Assembly (NCBI RefSeq): GCF_904846415.1
Contig: NZ_CAJHAR010000006.1
Location: 1 to 64,000, forward strand
Length of the DNA stretch: 64,000 bases
DNA from: Psychrobacter piscatorii
Lineage (GTDB): Bacteria; Pseudomonadota; Gammaproteobacteria; Pseudomonadales; Moraxellaceae
Direction: 5' to 3'
Shown: piece after piece, positions 55,920-64,000 of the stretch
Numbering within the stretch: the first letter of the stretch is position 1
How the letters are laid out: each line of letters opens with the position of its first letter
Made by a program: the position numbers and the translations under genes
The notes under the pieces: model-generated
The model's input: the letters and a program-made list of their open reading frames with translations, nothing else
Told to the model about the DNA's origin: nothing
Database searches by the model: none

Positions 55920-57215
55920 TCACTGATTCATGGCTAAATAATCTATGGCCAGCTGACTCAGCGCTTTAGTACCGATTTTAAAAGAGGATTCGTCGGCGTA
56001 AAAATAGGGAGAGTGGTTGTAAGGGGCTTTACTGGCGTCTTGTCCTACAGGTGTACCGCCTAAGAAAATAAACAAGCTCGGTACTTCTTGAGAATAAAAC
56101 GCAAAGTCTTCAGAGGCTGTTAGCTTTGGCACATCAAAGACATTATCAGCCCCTGCTACATTTTTGAGTGTGGGCAGCATCTGCGCGGTAAGCGCGGGAT
56201 CGTTGATGGTGACAGGATAGCCTTTGGTGATTTTGACGTCTGCCTCTGCGCCTGATGCCATGGCTATATGGGAGGCCGTTGTTTTTATGTTGTCAAAAAT
56301 CTTGGCGCGATTGTCCATATCGAAGTTACGAATCGTACCAATCATGTTGACACTATCTGGAATAATATTGTCACGGACACCGCCGCTTATTTTACCGAAT
56401 GAGATAATGGCAGGCTCTTTAGTGATGTCAATTTGACGACTGACAATATGATTGACCCCAGTCACAATCTGTGACGCGGCCGCGATAGGATCAACGCCAT
56501 TCCACGGTGCTGATCCATGAGTCTGTTTGCCTTTTACGGTAATATCAAACGTGTCGCCACTGGCCATGATAGGGCCGCTTCGATAACCAATCTGTCCAGT
56601 ATTTAGATTCGACATAATATGTAATCCAAACGCAACGTCTGGTTGATACTTTTTAAATATGCCTTCTTTTAGCATCAAGTTGGCACCGCCTTCTTCTCCT
56701 TTAGGCGCGCCTTCTTCTGCTGGCTGAAACACGAACATGATATTGCCGCGCAGCTCTTTTTGTACCGCAGCCAATACTTCAGCTGTTCCCATGAGCATGG
56801 CCACGTGGGTATCGTGTCCGCAAGCATGCATCACACCCACGTCTTCTCCCATGTATTTGGTGACGATCGTTGATTTAAATGGGACATCGGCTTTTTCGGT
56901 GACGGGCAGGGCATCCATGTCTGCGCGTAGCATTACGGTCGGGCCGGGTTTTGCCCCTTTTAAGTAGCCCACAACACCAGTATGGGCGATATCAGTTTCA
57001 ACCTGCATACCGAGAGATTTTAAATGCTTAGCCACGAGAGCAGCGGTACGGGTTTCCCGGTTACTCAGTTCAGGGTGCTGATGAATGTCGCGTCGCCATT
57101 CAATCACCTTTTTTTCAACACTTTTAACTTCTTTATCGATATTGATATTAGCGTGCGCGCTAAATGCACTACAGGCTGCAATGCCAATAACCAATGCTTG
57201 CAATGATTTTTTCAT
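55920..57215 (-). CDS. Secreted M20 amidohydrolase (hippuricase-like)
   Basis: 431 residues. N-terminal signal peptide MKKSLQALVIGIAACSAFSAHA, cleavable after AHA, so it is periplasmic. The M20D fold shows RRDIHQHPELSNRETRTA, VGYLKGAKPGPTVMLRADMDALPV, VGVMHACGHDTHVAMLMG and VFQPAEEGAPKGEEGG. Family enzymes hydrolyse N-acyl amino acids such as hippurate. If it cleaves hippurate, it would release benzoate in the periplasm beside the ben/pca genes; that is inference. It is not preceded by a strong terminator, so it may join the pcaD transcript. Confidence 0.88.
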   Translation of the reverse strand: MKKSLQALVIGIAACSAFSAHANINIDKEVKSVEKKVIEWRRDIHQHPELSNRETRTAALVAKHLKSLGMQVETDIAHTGVVGYLKGAKPGPTVMLRADMDALPVTEKADVPFKSTIVTKYMGEDVGVMHACGHDTHVAMLMGTAEVLAAVQKELRGNIMFVFQPAEEGAPKGEEGGANLMLKEGIFKKYQPDVAFGLHIMSNLNTGQIGYRSGPIMASGDTFDITVKGKQTHGSAPWNGVDPIAAASQIVTGVNHIVSRQIDITKEPAIISFGKISGGVRDNIIPDSVNMIGTIRNFDMDNRAKIFDNIKTTASHIAMASGAEADVKITKGYPVTINDPALTAQMLPTLKNVAGADNVFDVPKLTASEDFAFYSQEVPSLFIFLGGTPVGQDASKAPYNHSPYFYADESSFKIGTKALSQLAIDYLAMNQ

Positions 57216-57295
57216 ATTTCTTCCTTGTTTGGGGTAACGTCCTTGTGGGTAGTGCTTTTATAGCTTGGCTCGGATACGCCGTAGCAGTGACGTGA

Positions 57296-58075
57296 TCAAC
57301 GCACCAAGTATTGCCGTATAAACTGATTGAATACGTCAGGTTGTTCAATATTCGAGATGTGTGACGCCTCAATGGTAGCGAGCGTAGCATTGGGAATGCG
57401 TTCGATCATATACCGAGCATCCTCAACTGTCGTTACCGGATCGGCTGATCCTGCCAATACGGTAATAGCAGCATCAATATCTTGTAATTGCGAACGCGTA
57501 TCAGCGGTCGATAACGCCTCGCAGCAACTGGCATAACCTTCGCTACTACCAGCGGCAAGCGCCTCAGACAAGGTCTCGACCACATCAGGACGACAGCTGA
57601 TAAATCCTTGTGTAAACCAACGCGATGCTGCTGTGGCCGCGATAGGATCTAAACCTTGCTCTCGTACCAATTGCGCGCGATCGTTCCAAGCAGCTTCGTT
57701 ACCAATTTTTGCAGCCGTATTGCACAGCATCAAATGATAAAAGCGGTTAGGATGATGAATAGCCAACCATTGACCTGTCATGCCGCCCATTGAGATACCA
57801 CAAAAAAAGGCTTTATCAATATTCAGATGATCGAGCAAATCAATGACGTCTTGTCCAAGCTCATCAAGGCTATAAGGGCCTTTTGGTGCAGAGGATTTAC
57901 CATGACCACGAGTGTCATAACAGATGATAAAGTACTCGTTTTGCAAGTCAGCGATTTGTGGCTGCCACATCTGATAGTTGGTCCCTAAAGAGTTAGAGAA
58001 TATCAGGGCAGGGTTGTGACGATCACCAAAAGTGGCATAGTTTAAGGTAACGTCTTTATTTTCAAGTACAGGCAT
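57296..58075 (-). CDS. pcaD: 3-oxoadipate enol-lactonase PcaD
   Basis: About 259 residues, alpha/beta hydrolase. Blocks: NPALIFSNSLGTNYQMWQPQ, ICYDTRGHGKSSAPKGPYSLDELG, AFFCGISMGGMTGQWLAIHHP (Ser nucleophile), PVTTVEDARYMIERI and EASHISNIEQPD (His). PcaD hydrolyses 3-oxoadipate enol-lactone to 3-oxoadipate. AAGGATG fits ATG 58075; an ATG at 58084 is inside the ribosome binding site. It follows pcaF on the same strand. Confidence 0.93.
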   Translation of the reverse strand: MPVLENKDVTLNYATFGDRHNPALIFSNSLGTNYQMWQPQIADLQNEYFIICYDTRGHGKSSAPKGPYSLDELGQDVIDLLDHLNIDKAFFCGISMGGMTGQWLAIHHPNRFYHLMLCNTAAKIGNEAAWNDRAQLVREQGLDPIAATAASRWFTQGFISCRPDVVETLSEALAAGSSEGYASCCEALSTADTRSQLQDIDAAITVLAGSADPVTTVEDARYMIERIPNATLATIEASHISNIEQPDVFNQFIRQYLVR

Positions 58076-58137
58076 AACGATCATCCTTATTTGTCATTGT
58101 GGTGTGATTATGATGGTAGTGGCGCATCGGGTTATGA

Positions 58138-59379
58138 CTACGATGACTGGTGATCTATACGTTCAATAATCATGGCGATACCTTGTCCCACGCCAATACA
58201 CATCGAGCAGATGGCAAAGCGTTTGCTGGTTTTTTCGAGCTGATTGAGCGCGGTCAAAACCAATCTTGCCCCTGATGCGCCTAATGGATGACCAAGTGCA
58301 ATCGCACCGCCATTAGGATTGACGTGCGCGCTATCATCAGGCAATTCTAAGTCACGTGTGCAGGCCAATGATTGGGCAGCAAAGGCTTCGTTCAGTTCGA
58401 TGACATCCATCTCGTCAAGTGACAGACCTGTTTGTGCCAGTAATTTTTTTATGGCAGGAGCTGGAGCAAATCCCATGATGCGCGGTTCTACACCGACCGT
58501 CGTTGCCGCCACAATACGAGCACGTGGTTTTAAGTCAAACTGTGTCACTGCTTGCTCTGAGGCAATTAAAAAAGCGGCCGCACCATCATTAATACCTGAG
58601 GCGTTACCTGCCGTTACGGTGCCGTTTTCTTTGACGATGGCACGAAGTTTGGTTAGTTTTTCAAACGTGGTATCAGCGCGAGGGTGCTCATCCGTATCGA
58701 CAATGACTGCATCGCCTCTACGCTGCGGAATAATGACAGGGGTAATCTCATCTTTGAAAAACCCTGACGTTTGCGCCGCATTGGTACGTTGTTGGCTGCG
58801 TAGCGCAAACGCATCTTGATCAGCGCGATTGATATCAAACTGCTCAGCGACATTTTCGGCAGTTTGTGGCATGGTTTCCGTACCATACAAATTATCAAGC
58901 TTTGGATTGATAAAGCGCCAGCCCATCGTAGTGTCTTCAAGGATTTGAGCACGACCAAATGCTTTGTCTGATTTGCCCATCACAAATGGCGCACGGCTCA
59001 TGCTTTCAACACCGCCTGCGATGACGAGGTGGGCTTCTCCCGCTTTAATGGCGCGGGCGGCGATAGCGATGGCATCCATCGATGAGCCGCACAAACGATT
59101 CACCGTGGTCGCGGGTACTTGATAAGGCAGACCAGCCAGCAGTGATGACATGCGTCCGACATTGCGATTGTCTTCTCCGCTTTGATTGGCGCAGCCATAG
59201 ATGACATCATCTACTTGTACCCAGTCGACATTGGCATTACGCTTCATTAATGCTCTGATGGGAATAGCCCCTAAATCGTCTGCTCTTATTGGTGCCAAGC
59301 CACCGCCATAACGCCCAAACGGCGTGCGAATGGCATCGATAATATAAGCATTGTTTAAACCAGTAGTTGAATCGATCAT
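58138..59379 (-). CDS. pcaF: 3-oxoadipyl-CoA thiolase PcaF
   Basis: About 413 residues. VNRLCGSSMDAIAIAARAIKAGEA holds the nucleophile Cys; GGVESMSRAPFVMGK, GNASGINDGAAAFLIAS, NPNGGAIALGHPLGASGARLV (His) and CSMCIGVGQGIAMI (second Cys) complete the thiolase II signature. The PcaF variant ETMPQTAENVAEQF and DEHPRADTTFEKL distinguishes it from acetoacetyl-CoA thiolase. It yields succinyl-CoA and acetyl-CoA. AGGAT is upstream of ATG 59379. Confidence 0.93.
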   Translation of the reverse strand: MIDSTTGLNNAYIIDAIRTPFGRYGGGLAPIRADDLGAIPIRALMKRNANVDWVQVDDVIYGCANQSGEDNRNVGRMSSLLAGLPYQVPATTVNRLCGSSMDAIAIAARAIKAGEAHLVIAGGVESMSRAPFVMGKSDKAFGRAQILEDTTMGWRFINPKLDNLYGTETMPQTAENVAEQFDINRADQDAFALRSQQRTNAAQTSGFFKDEITPVIIPQRRGDAVIVDTDEHPRADTTFEKLTKLRAIVKENGTVTAGNASGINDGAAAFLIASEQAVTQFDLKPRARIVAATTVGVEPRIMGFAPAPAIKKLLAQTGLSLDEMDVIELNEAFAAQSLACTRDLELPDDSAHVNPNGGAIALGHPLGASGARLVLTALNQLEKTSKRFAICSMCIGVGQGIAMIIERIDHQSS

Positions 59380-59413
59380 AGCGATTATCCTAAGTTTTAA
59401 TTGTGAGATATTT

Positions 59414-60064
59414 TTATTTAGTCGCATCAATGAGTGTGGCGCCAGTCACAGCCTGCAACTCAGCAAAGCTCATGCCGTCTACTATCTCTGTCACGACCAA
59501 TCCTTTCACTGTGACATCAATGACACACAGATCGGTAAAGACACGATCGACGCAGTGCTTGCCTGTCACAGGATAAGTGAGTTCGCTGACTATCTTTGGC
59601 TCGCCTGTTTTGGTCGTGTGGTTGGTCATCACAAAGACTTTTTTGGCACCCACAGCTAAGTCCATTGCACCGCCGACAGCGGGTATGGCATCTGGCGCGC
59701 CCGTACTCCAATTGGCTAGATCGCCATTGGCTGCCACTTGGAATGCACCCAGTACACAAATATCAATGTGACCACCGCGCATCATGGCAAATGAGTCGCC
59801 ATGGTGAAAGAAACTCCCACCCTTTAGCATGGTGACGTATTCCTTGCCGGCATTGATAAGCTCTGGATCTTCCTCACCTTTGGCAGGTGGCGGGCCAAAA
59901 GCCAGTAGGCCGTTTTCTGAATGCAAAAATACATCTTTGTCAGCAGGCAAGTATTTGGCAATTTTGGTAGGTAACCCAATGCCCAAATTGACATAGGCAC
60001 CATCTGGAATATCTTGGGCAGCACGCTCAGCGATTTGATCCCGTGTGAGTAATGTATGGCTCAT
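59414..60064 (-). CDS. pcaJ: 3-oxoadipate CoA-transferase subunit B
   Basis: 216 residues, beta subunit of the CoA-transferase family I. Motifs LTRDQIAERAAQDIPDGAYVNLGIGLPTKIA, FLHSENGLLAFGP (Ser-Glu-Asn-Gly, with the catalytic Glu) and KVFVMTNHTTKTGEPKIV. With PcaI it moves CoA from succinyl-CoA to 3-oxoadipate. Distance to pcaI is 26 bases. The family also includes acetoacetate CoA-transferase; pca neighbours favour PcaJ. Confidence 0.92.
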   Translation of the reverse strand: MSHTLLTRDQIAERAAQDIPDGAYVNLGIGLPTKIAKYLPADKDVFLHSENGLLAFGPPPAKGEEDPELINAGKEYVTMLKGGSFFHHGDSFAMMRGGHIDICVLGAFQVAANGDLANWSTGAPDAIPAVGGAMDLAVGAKKVFVMTNHTTKTGEPKIVSELTYPVTGKHCVDRVFTDLCVIDVTVKGLVVTEIVDGMSFAELQAVTGATLIDATK

Positions 60065-60090
60065 GGTGACGCTCCTTATGATGAATCGTA

Positions 60091-60783
60091 TTAAGCGATC
60101 GCTGCGGTAGTAGAGGAAGTAGGTTCAATTTGCACCACGTGCTGCACAAAGATACCGGGTGTGATGATGTGTTCGGGATCCAGCTCACCAAGCTCGACCG
60201 TTTTAGAAACTTGAGCGATAGTAATATCAGCTGCCATCGCCATGATGGGACCAAAGTTACGGGCAGATTTACGATAGACTAAGTTGCCCCAACGATCGCC
60301 TTTATCCGCTTTGATTAACGCAAAATCTGCTTTGATCGGATACTCAAGGACATAGTCTTTACCATCGATATGGCGCGTCTCTTTGCCTTCGGCGAGTAAG
60401 GTGCCAAACCCCGTTGGCGTATAGACCGCCCCAAGCCCCATACCAGCGGCTTGAATACGGCATGCCAGATTGCCTTGTGGCACCAGCTCAAGCTCTATTT
60501 TGCCTGCATGATATAGCTCATCAAATACCCAAGAATCCGATTGGCGCGGAAACGAGCAAATAATTTTGCGCACCGCCCCTGTTTTTAATAACTTGGCAAG
60601 TCCATGGTCGCCATTACCAGCATTATTGTTGATAATCACAAGGTCTTTGATACCCAAATCAATGAGCGCATCAATCAGTTCGGCAGGTTGTCCTGCTGTG
60701 CCAAAACCACCAATCATAATAGTGGCACCGTCTTTGATTTGACTGAGCACATCCTTGATGCTTTTATCTGCTTTGTTAATCAT
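60091..60783 (-). CDS. pcaI: 3-oxoadipate CoA-transferase subunit A
   Basis: 230 residues. ATIMIGGFGTAGQPAELIDAL, GVYTPTGFGTLLAEGKETRHIDGKDY and ADFALIKADKGDRWGNLVYRKSARNFGPIMAMA are the alpha-subunit blocks of class I CoA-transferases. First of a pcaI-J-F-D minus-strand run. It is separated by 130 bases from benE. Confidence 0.92.
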   Translation of the reverse strand: MINKADKSIKDVLSQIKDGATIMIGGFGTAGQPAELIDALIDLGIKDLVIINNNAGNGDHGLAKLLKTGAVRKIICSFPRQSDSWVFDELYHAGKIELELVPQGNLACRIQAAGMGLGAVYTPTGFGTLLAEGKETRHIDGKDYVLEYPIKADFALIKADKGDRWGNLVYRKSARNFGPIMAMAADITIAQVSKTVELGELDPEHIITPGIFVQHVVQIEPTSSTTAAIA

Positions 60784-60913
60784 ATTGATATCCTATAAAA
60801 AGGGAGAGTTGGTTAACGCTGGCTAGCCTTTTCTTTAATAAAACATAAGAACACTGTGGTTTTAACAAGGGTTATCCGAAGATAATGTTGTCAATAACTC
60901 ATGATATTTGCGA

Positions 60914-62107
60914 TTAAGAAAATGACAATAGACGTTTTTTGTTTAACACATAATGGGCCACCATGCCGATAACGATGCCCCAAAACACCGAGCTCAATCC
61001 CAAAAAGCTCATGCCAGAAGCGGTTGCTAAAAAAGTGATTAAGGCGGCATCTCTTTGTTCATCGTCTTTCATGGCAATCGTGATGTTGGTAGAAATAGCG
61101 CCAATGAGCGCCAATCCAGCCAATGCCGCGACCAGCTCCTTTGGCAACAGACTAAACACCATGACAATACTGCCTGCAAACAAGCCGCCTAATAAATAAA
61201 AGATACCGTTGGCGACCCCTGCGATATAGCGCTTCTCTTGTAGCTCATGCGCATCTTTACCCGTACACAAGGCTGCGGTGATGGCCGCGAGTACAATGGT
61301 AATGCCGCCCACACAAGCGACGGCTAATGAGGCAAGGCTTGCCACACTGACGATGGGTTTGGCAGGCGTGTCGTAACCACTTAGATTCAAAATGGCCATG
61401 CCGGGTAAAAACTGTCCCGTTAAGCTGACCAAGATAAGCGGAATAGCAAGGTTAAACGTCGCATTCCATGTCCATTCAGGCCAGATAATCGTTGGCATGG
61501 TAATCGCCAAATCCATATCGACAGGATTCATTCTGCCAAGTAACACGCTTAATATGACCCCGCATAGCAAAACCCAAATCATGGTGTAGCGTGGTGAAAA
61601 TCGCTTGGCCAATAAATAACAACCGAGCATGCTAAATACGATAAATGGCATGGTGTTGGTGGCAACAAACAACTCTAAGCCAAACTGAAACAAAATACCG
61701 GCCATCATACCTGCCGCAATTCCATTAGGAATCCACCGCAAAATCTTGTCAAAAGAACCAGTCGCGCCCACCAAAAATATCACCACGGCTGAGAGAATAT
61801 AAGCAGATATAGCCTCATTGATGCTCATCTCAGGAAACACGGTCACCAGTAGTGCCGTGCCAGGCGCTGACCAAGCAGTAATGATAGGTGCCTTATATCT
61901 AATAGACAGGTAAATGCCAGAGACAGCAGCGCCGATAGATATGCCCCAAATCCAAGAAGCCATCATGGCGTCTGAGACCTGAGCGGCTTGCGCGGCCTGA
62001 AAGAAAATAATCAACGGGCCCGCATATGAGATGAGCACCGCCAAAAATCCTGCCACGGACGCCGAGAGTGACCAGTCTTCTTTTAAGGTTTGGATGACAG
62101 AGGCCAT
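60914..62107 (-). CDS. benE: Benzoate/H+ symporter BenE family
   Basis: About 397 residues, twelve membrane helices. LKEDWSLSASVAGFLAVLISYAGPLIIFFQAAQ, IITAWSAPGTALLVTVFPEM and SLTGQFLPGMAILNLSGYDTPAKPIV belong to BenE. AAGGAAG precedes ATG 62107; the longer frame to 62239 overlaps the SDR gene. It is downstream of benD by 73 bases, in the order benD-benE. Confidence 0.9.
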   Translation of the reverse strand: MASVIQTLKEDWSLSASVAGFLAVLISYAGPLIIFFQAAQAAQVSDAMMASWIWGISIGAAVSGIYLSIRYKAPIITAWSAPGTALLVTVFPEMSINEAISAYILSAVVIFLVGATGSFDKILRWIPNGIAAGMMAGILFQFGLELFVATNTMPFIVFSMLGCYLLAKRFSPRYTMIWVLLCGVILSVLLGRMNPVDMDLAITMPTIIWPEWTWNATFNLAIPLILVSLTGQFLPGMAILNLSGYDTPAKPIVSVASLASLAVACVGGITIVLAAITAALCTGKDAHELQEKRYIAGVANGIFYLLGGLFAGSIVMVFSLLPKELVAALAGLALIGAISTNITIAMKDDEQRDAALITFLATASGMSFLGLSSVFWGIVIGMVAHYVLNKKRLLSFS

Positions 62108-62180
62108 ATTGCTTCCTTGCAAATGAGCGGTAATCAAAGGGTAGTAACGATGAGTCAGTCTACAATACTGCTGAACGCTT

Positions 62181-62960
62181 TTAGCCTGCGTCGCCGCCAC
62201 CGACAGGAACCGTGCTGCCAGTGATATAGGAAGACTCATCTGACGCTAAAAACACAATGGCATTGACCTGCTCATCGATTGTGCCGTAGCGTTTCATAAA
62301 AGTGCGATCAATGGTTTGATCAACGACTGCTTGCATCCATAGCTTTTCATCATCTGTTAAGGGCGTAGCATTTCGAGGGATTTTTCTGGGCGGCGCATCA
62401 GTACCACCCGTGGCGACCGCATTGACACGGATGCCGTCATTGGCGTACTCAAAAGCGAGTGAAGCGGTCATGGCGTTGACACCGCCTTTCGCAGTAGAAT
62501 AGGGGATACGGTTGATGCCACGTGTAGCGATGGAGGAGACGTTTACAATAGTGCCTGATTGCTGCTCGACCATGGCTGGTAATACCGCACGGCAACACCA
62601 AAGTGTGGGAAATAATGAGCGACTGATTTCTTTTTGAATGTCCTCTTCTGAGAAGGTGATAAAGGGTTTCATCCATATCGCACCGCCAACATTATTCACG
62701 AGTACATCGACACGACCATAAGTCTCTATGGCTTTATTGACCGTATCTTGTGCCCCTTGATAGGTTTCAAGATTGGCTTGAATCGTTATCGCATCGCCGC
62801 CGTTTGTCGTGATTTCTGCTAACACGTCCTCCACCAACGGCGAGAAGTCTGCCATGACGACTTTTGCGCCCTCATTTGCAAGACGTATAGCAACGCCGCG
62901 CCCGATACCTTGGGCGGCACCCGTTACGATACAGATTTTATTATCAAAGCGTTTATTCAT
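62181..62960 (-). CDS. benD: 1,6-dihydroxycyclohexa-2,4-diene-1-carboxylate dehydrogenase BenD
   Basis: 259 residues, SDR fold: NKICIVTGAAQGIGRGVAIRLANEGAKVVMAD, VDVLVNNVGGAIWMKPF, VNVSSIATRGINRIPYSTAKGG (Tyr-x-x-x-Lys) and the long TGGTDAPPRKIPRNATPLTDDE insert typical of BenD. It oxidises the benzoate cis-diol to catechol. The benABC dioxygenase genes that normally precede benD are not next to it: a KdgT-like gene lies upstream on the same strand. Confidence 0.9.
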   Translation of the reverse strand: MNKRFDNKICIVTGAAQGIGRGVAIRLANEGAKVVMADFSPLVEDVLAEITTNGGDAITIQANLETYQGAQDTVNKAIETYGRVDVLVNNVGGAIWMKPFITFSEEDIQKEISRSLFPTLWCCRAVLPAMVEQQSGTIVNVSSIATRGINRIPYSTAKGGVNAMTASLAFEYANDGIRVNAVATGGTDAPPRKIPRNATPLTDDEKLWMQAVVDQTIDRTFMKRYGTIDEQVNAIVFLASDESSYITGSTVPVGGGDAG

Positions 62961-63031
62961 TGCTATCTCCTATGAACCTATATTCGATTTATAATGTGAT
63001 GTATTAACGTCATTTCAAATAGCTGTCATTT

Positions 63032-64000
63032 TTAACTTTTTATATGTACTTCCGCTTTTAAAACATGTTCATGTCTTATACTTTTTTCTTCATAGAATCT
63101 ATCTTCGTTTTCAGGTGTAATTCCTTGTCGTTTTTGCCAAGCAGCTAACCAAGCGACGAAGAATGGCAGAATGAAAGCGGTGGTAACTACTGCAGCAGCA
63201 ATTTGCGCAGTGGCAGCCCCTTGTATAGCCAAATAGCTTGGGTCCAAGGCAGTGACCATAGCGGGAGTTGCAATCGCATTTCCTGCTACACTGGCTTCAG
63301 AGGCTGCTGCCACTAGATTTCTACAAGATTTGGGATGTCGACGTACCCTGTGCCAAAAATACAGAGCGAGCAGGGCAGTACCACCAGAGATTACTGCGGT
63401 AGCAGCTCCCAATAAGATGCCAACTGATCCTTGCCCTAGTAATACTTCTAGATTAATTCCAGCACCAATAGCAAAAGCGGCGAAAGGAATAATTAGTTTT
63501 TCTCCTGGAGCTAGAAATTTCCTAGCAATTGTGCTGCTGTTTCCAAGAATAAAACCAAATATCATTGGAAAAATAGCAGCGAAAAGCGCCAGTAAGGGAA
63601 ACGCAGCAAGTCCTGCTACACCAAGAGCGACCAGAGTAAGAAAAGGTCCATCATTAATAGAAAGTATCGAGATGGCTCCTTTGTCCGTTTTGTTCCCAAA
63701 TTGACTTGTTAGAGCGACATAAAGTGAACCATTTGAATTGGACATCGCTGCAATAATAGCTATAGGTAATAATCCAAAAAGCATGCCTTCGGGAGTAAAA
63801 AAAGCAACAGATAGTCCAAAAATGACAGCAATACCAAATTTTGCAAGCAGTAATACAACGCCTTTTTCTACAGATGGCAATGCAGTTTTAAAACTAATTT
63901 GAGAGCCTACTGCTAGAAAAAAAAGTCCAATTAAAACCGCAAGCCCGTTTTTAAAAAGAGCAGTAGTAAAGCTACCAATATCTAATATTTGTGGTGCAAA
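63032..64000 (-). CDS. kdgT: 2-keto-3-deoxygluconate permease KdgT (cut by window edge)
   Basis: The frame runs past the right edge; the visible 322 codons contain FAPQILDIGSFTTALFKNG, GLFFLAVGSQISFKTALP, ISILSINDGPFLTLVALG and FAAFAIGAGINLEVLLG, all KdgT markers. About nine helices are visible. It would import 2-keto-3-deoxygluconate from pectin or alginate degradation, or a related organic acid in aromatic-acid loci. The N-terminus is outside the window. It stands 71 bases before benD. Confidence 0.85.
   Translation of the reverse strand, partial: FAPQILDIGSFTTALFKNGLAVLIGLFFLAVGSQISFKTALPSVEKGVVLLLAKFGIAVIFGLSVAFFTPEGMLFGLLPIAIIAAMSNSNGSLYVALTSQFGNKTDKGAISILSINDGPFLTLVALGVAGLAAFPLLALFAAIFPMIFGFILGNSSTIARKFLAPGEKLIIPFAAFAIGAGINLEVLLGQGSVGILLGAATAVISGGTALLALYFWHRVRRHPKSCRNLVAAASEASVAGNAIATPAMVTALDPSYLAIQGAATAQIAAAVVTTAFILPFFVAWLAAWQKRQGITPENEDRFYEEKSIRHEHVLKAEVHIKS

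Overview
The window looks like a chromosomal segment of a gamma-proteobacterium of the Moraxellaceae, most likely Psychrobacter. This is inferred from protein style, gene content (pqq, rut, lactate and beta-ketoadipate genes) and moderate base composition; no 16S or other marker gene is present. It carries metabolic operons separated by short accessory patches with insertion sequences and gene remnants. I see no tRNA, rRNA, CRISPR array or prophage.

Layout. 1-134: tail of an IS30-type transposase. 428-7355 (+): 5-oxoproline / D-glutamate cluster (DUF1445, biotin carrier protein, biotin carboxylase, PxpB, PxpC, PxpA, NRAMP-like transporter, and a second carrier-like protein lacking the biotin lysine). 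7550-12618 (+): DoxX, a LigB-type dioxygenase, an M14 carboxypeptidase, an SDR and an MDR reductase. 12722-17042: array of orphan toxin C-terminal tails and their presumed immunity genes. One immunity gene is split by an IS3-family element (4-bp target duplication), itself invaded by an IS256-family element (8-bp duplication). 17089-21454 (-): pqqABCDE plus an M19 dipeptidase. 21590-27396 (-): siderophore uptake (TonB receptor, FhuB, FhuD, a possible remnant of the ATPase) with Fur-box-like sites. 27483-28940: piece of a CdiA/hemagglutinin gene broken by a deleted IS3-family element. 28896-38243: RutR and a rut pyrimidine-degradation operon that also contains mmsA and ribB, preceded by a good sigma-54 promoter match and a RutR-like operator. 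38559-43547: Fic pseudogene, NUDIX, two transporters, MarR, and a LysR pseudogene. 43780-45891 (-): SMP-30 lactonase and Fe-alcohol dehydrogenase. 46474-52423: LysR regulator divergent from lldP-dld-lldD. 52858-64000 (-): benzoate/beta-ketoadipate genes (BenK-like and BenE transporters, benD, pcaI, pcaJ, pcaF, pcaD), a secreted M20 amidohydrolase, gdhA and a partial KdgT permease.

How it fits together. Much of the window handles small organic nitrogen and carbon sources: 5-oxoproline to glutamate, pyrimidines to ammonia and malonic semialdehyde, lactate to pyruvate, aromatic acids to succinyl-CoA and acetyl-CoA, with GdhA linking ammonia and glutamate. Several RBS positions argue for starts downstream of the longest open frame; those starts are used in the coordinates. 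The most unusual features are the biotin-enzyme genes with a lysine-less carrier paralogue inside a pxp cluster, the nested IS insertion that can be reversed on paper to rebuild an ankyrin-repeat immunity gene, and the rut operon carrying its own riboflavin and semialdehyde-dehydrogenase genes under an apparent RpoN promoter.
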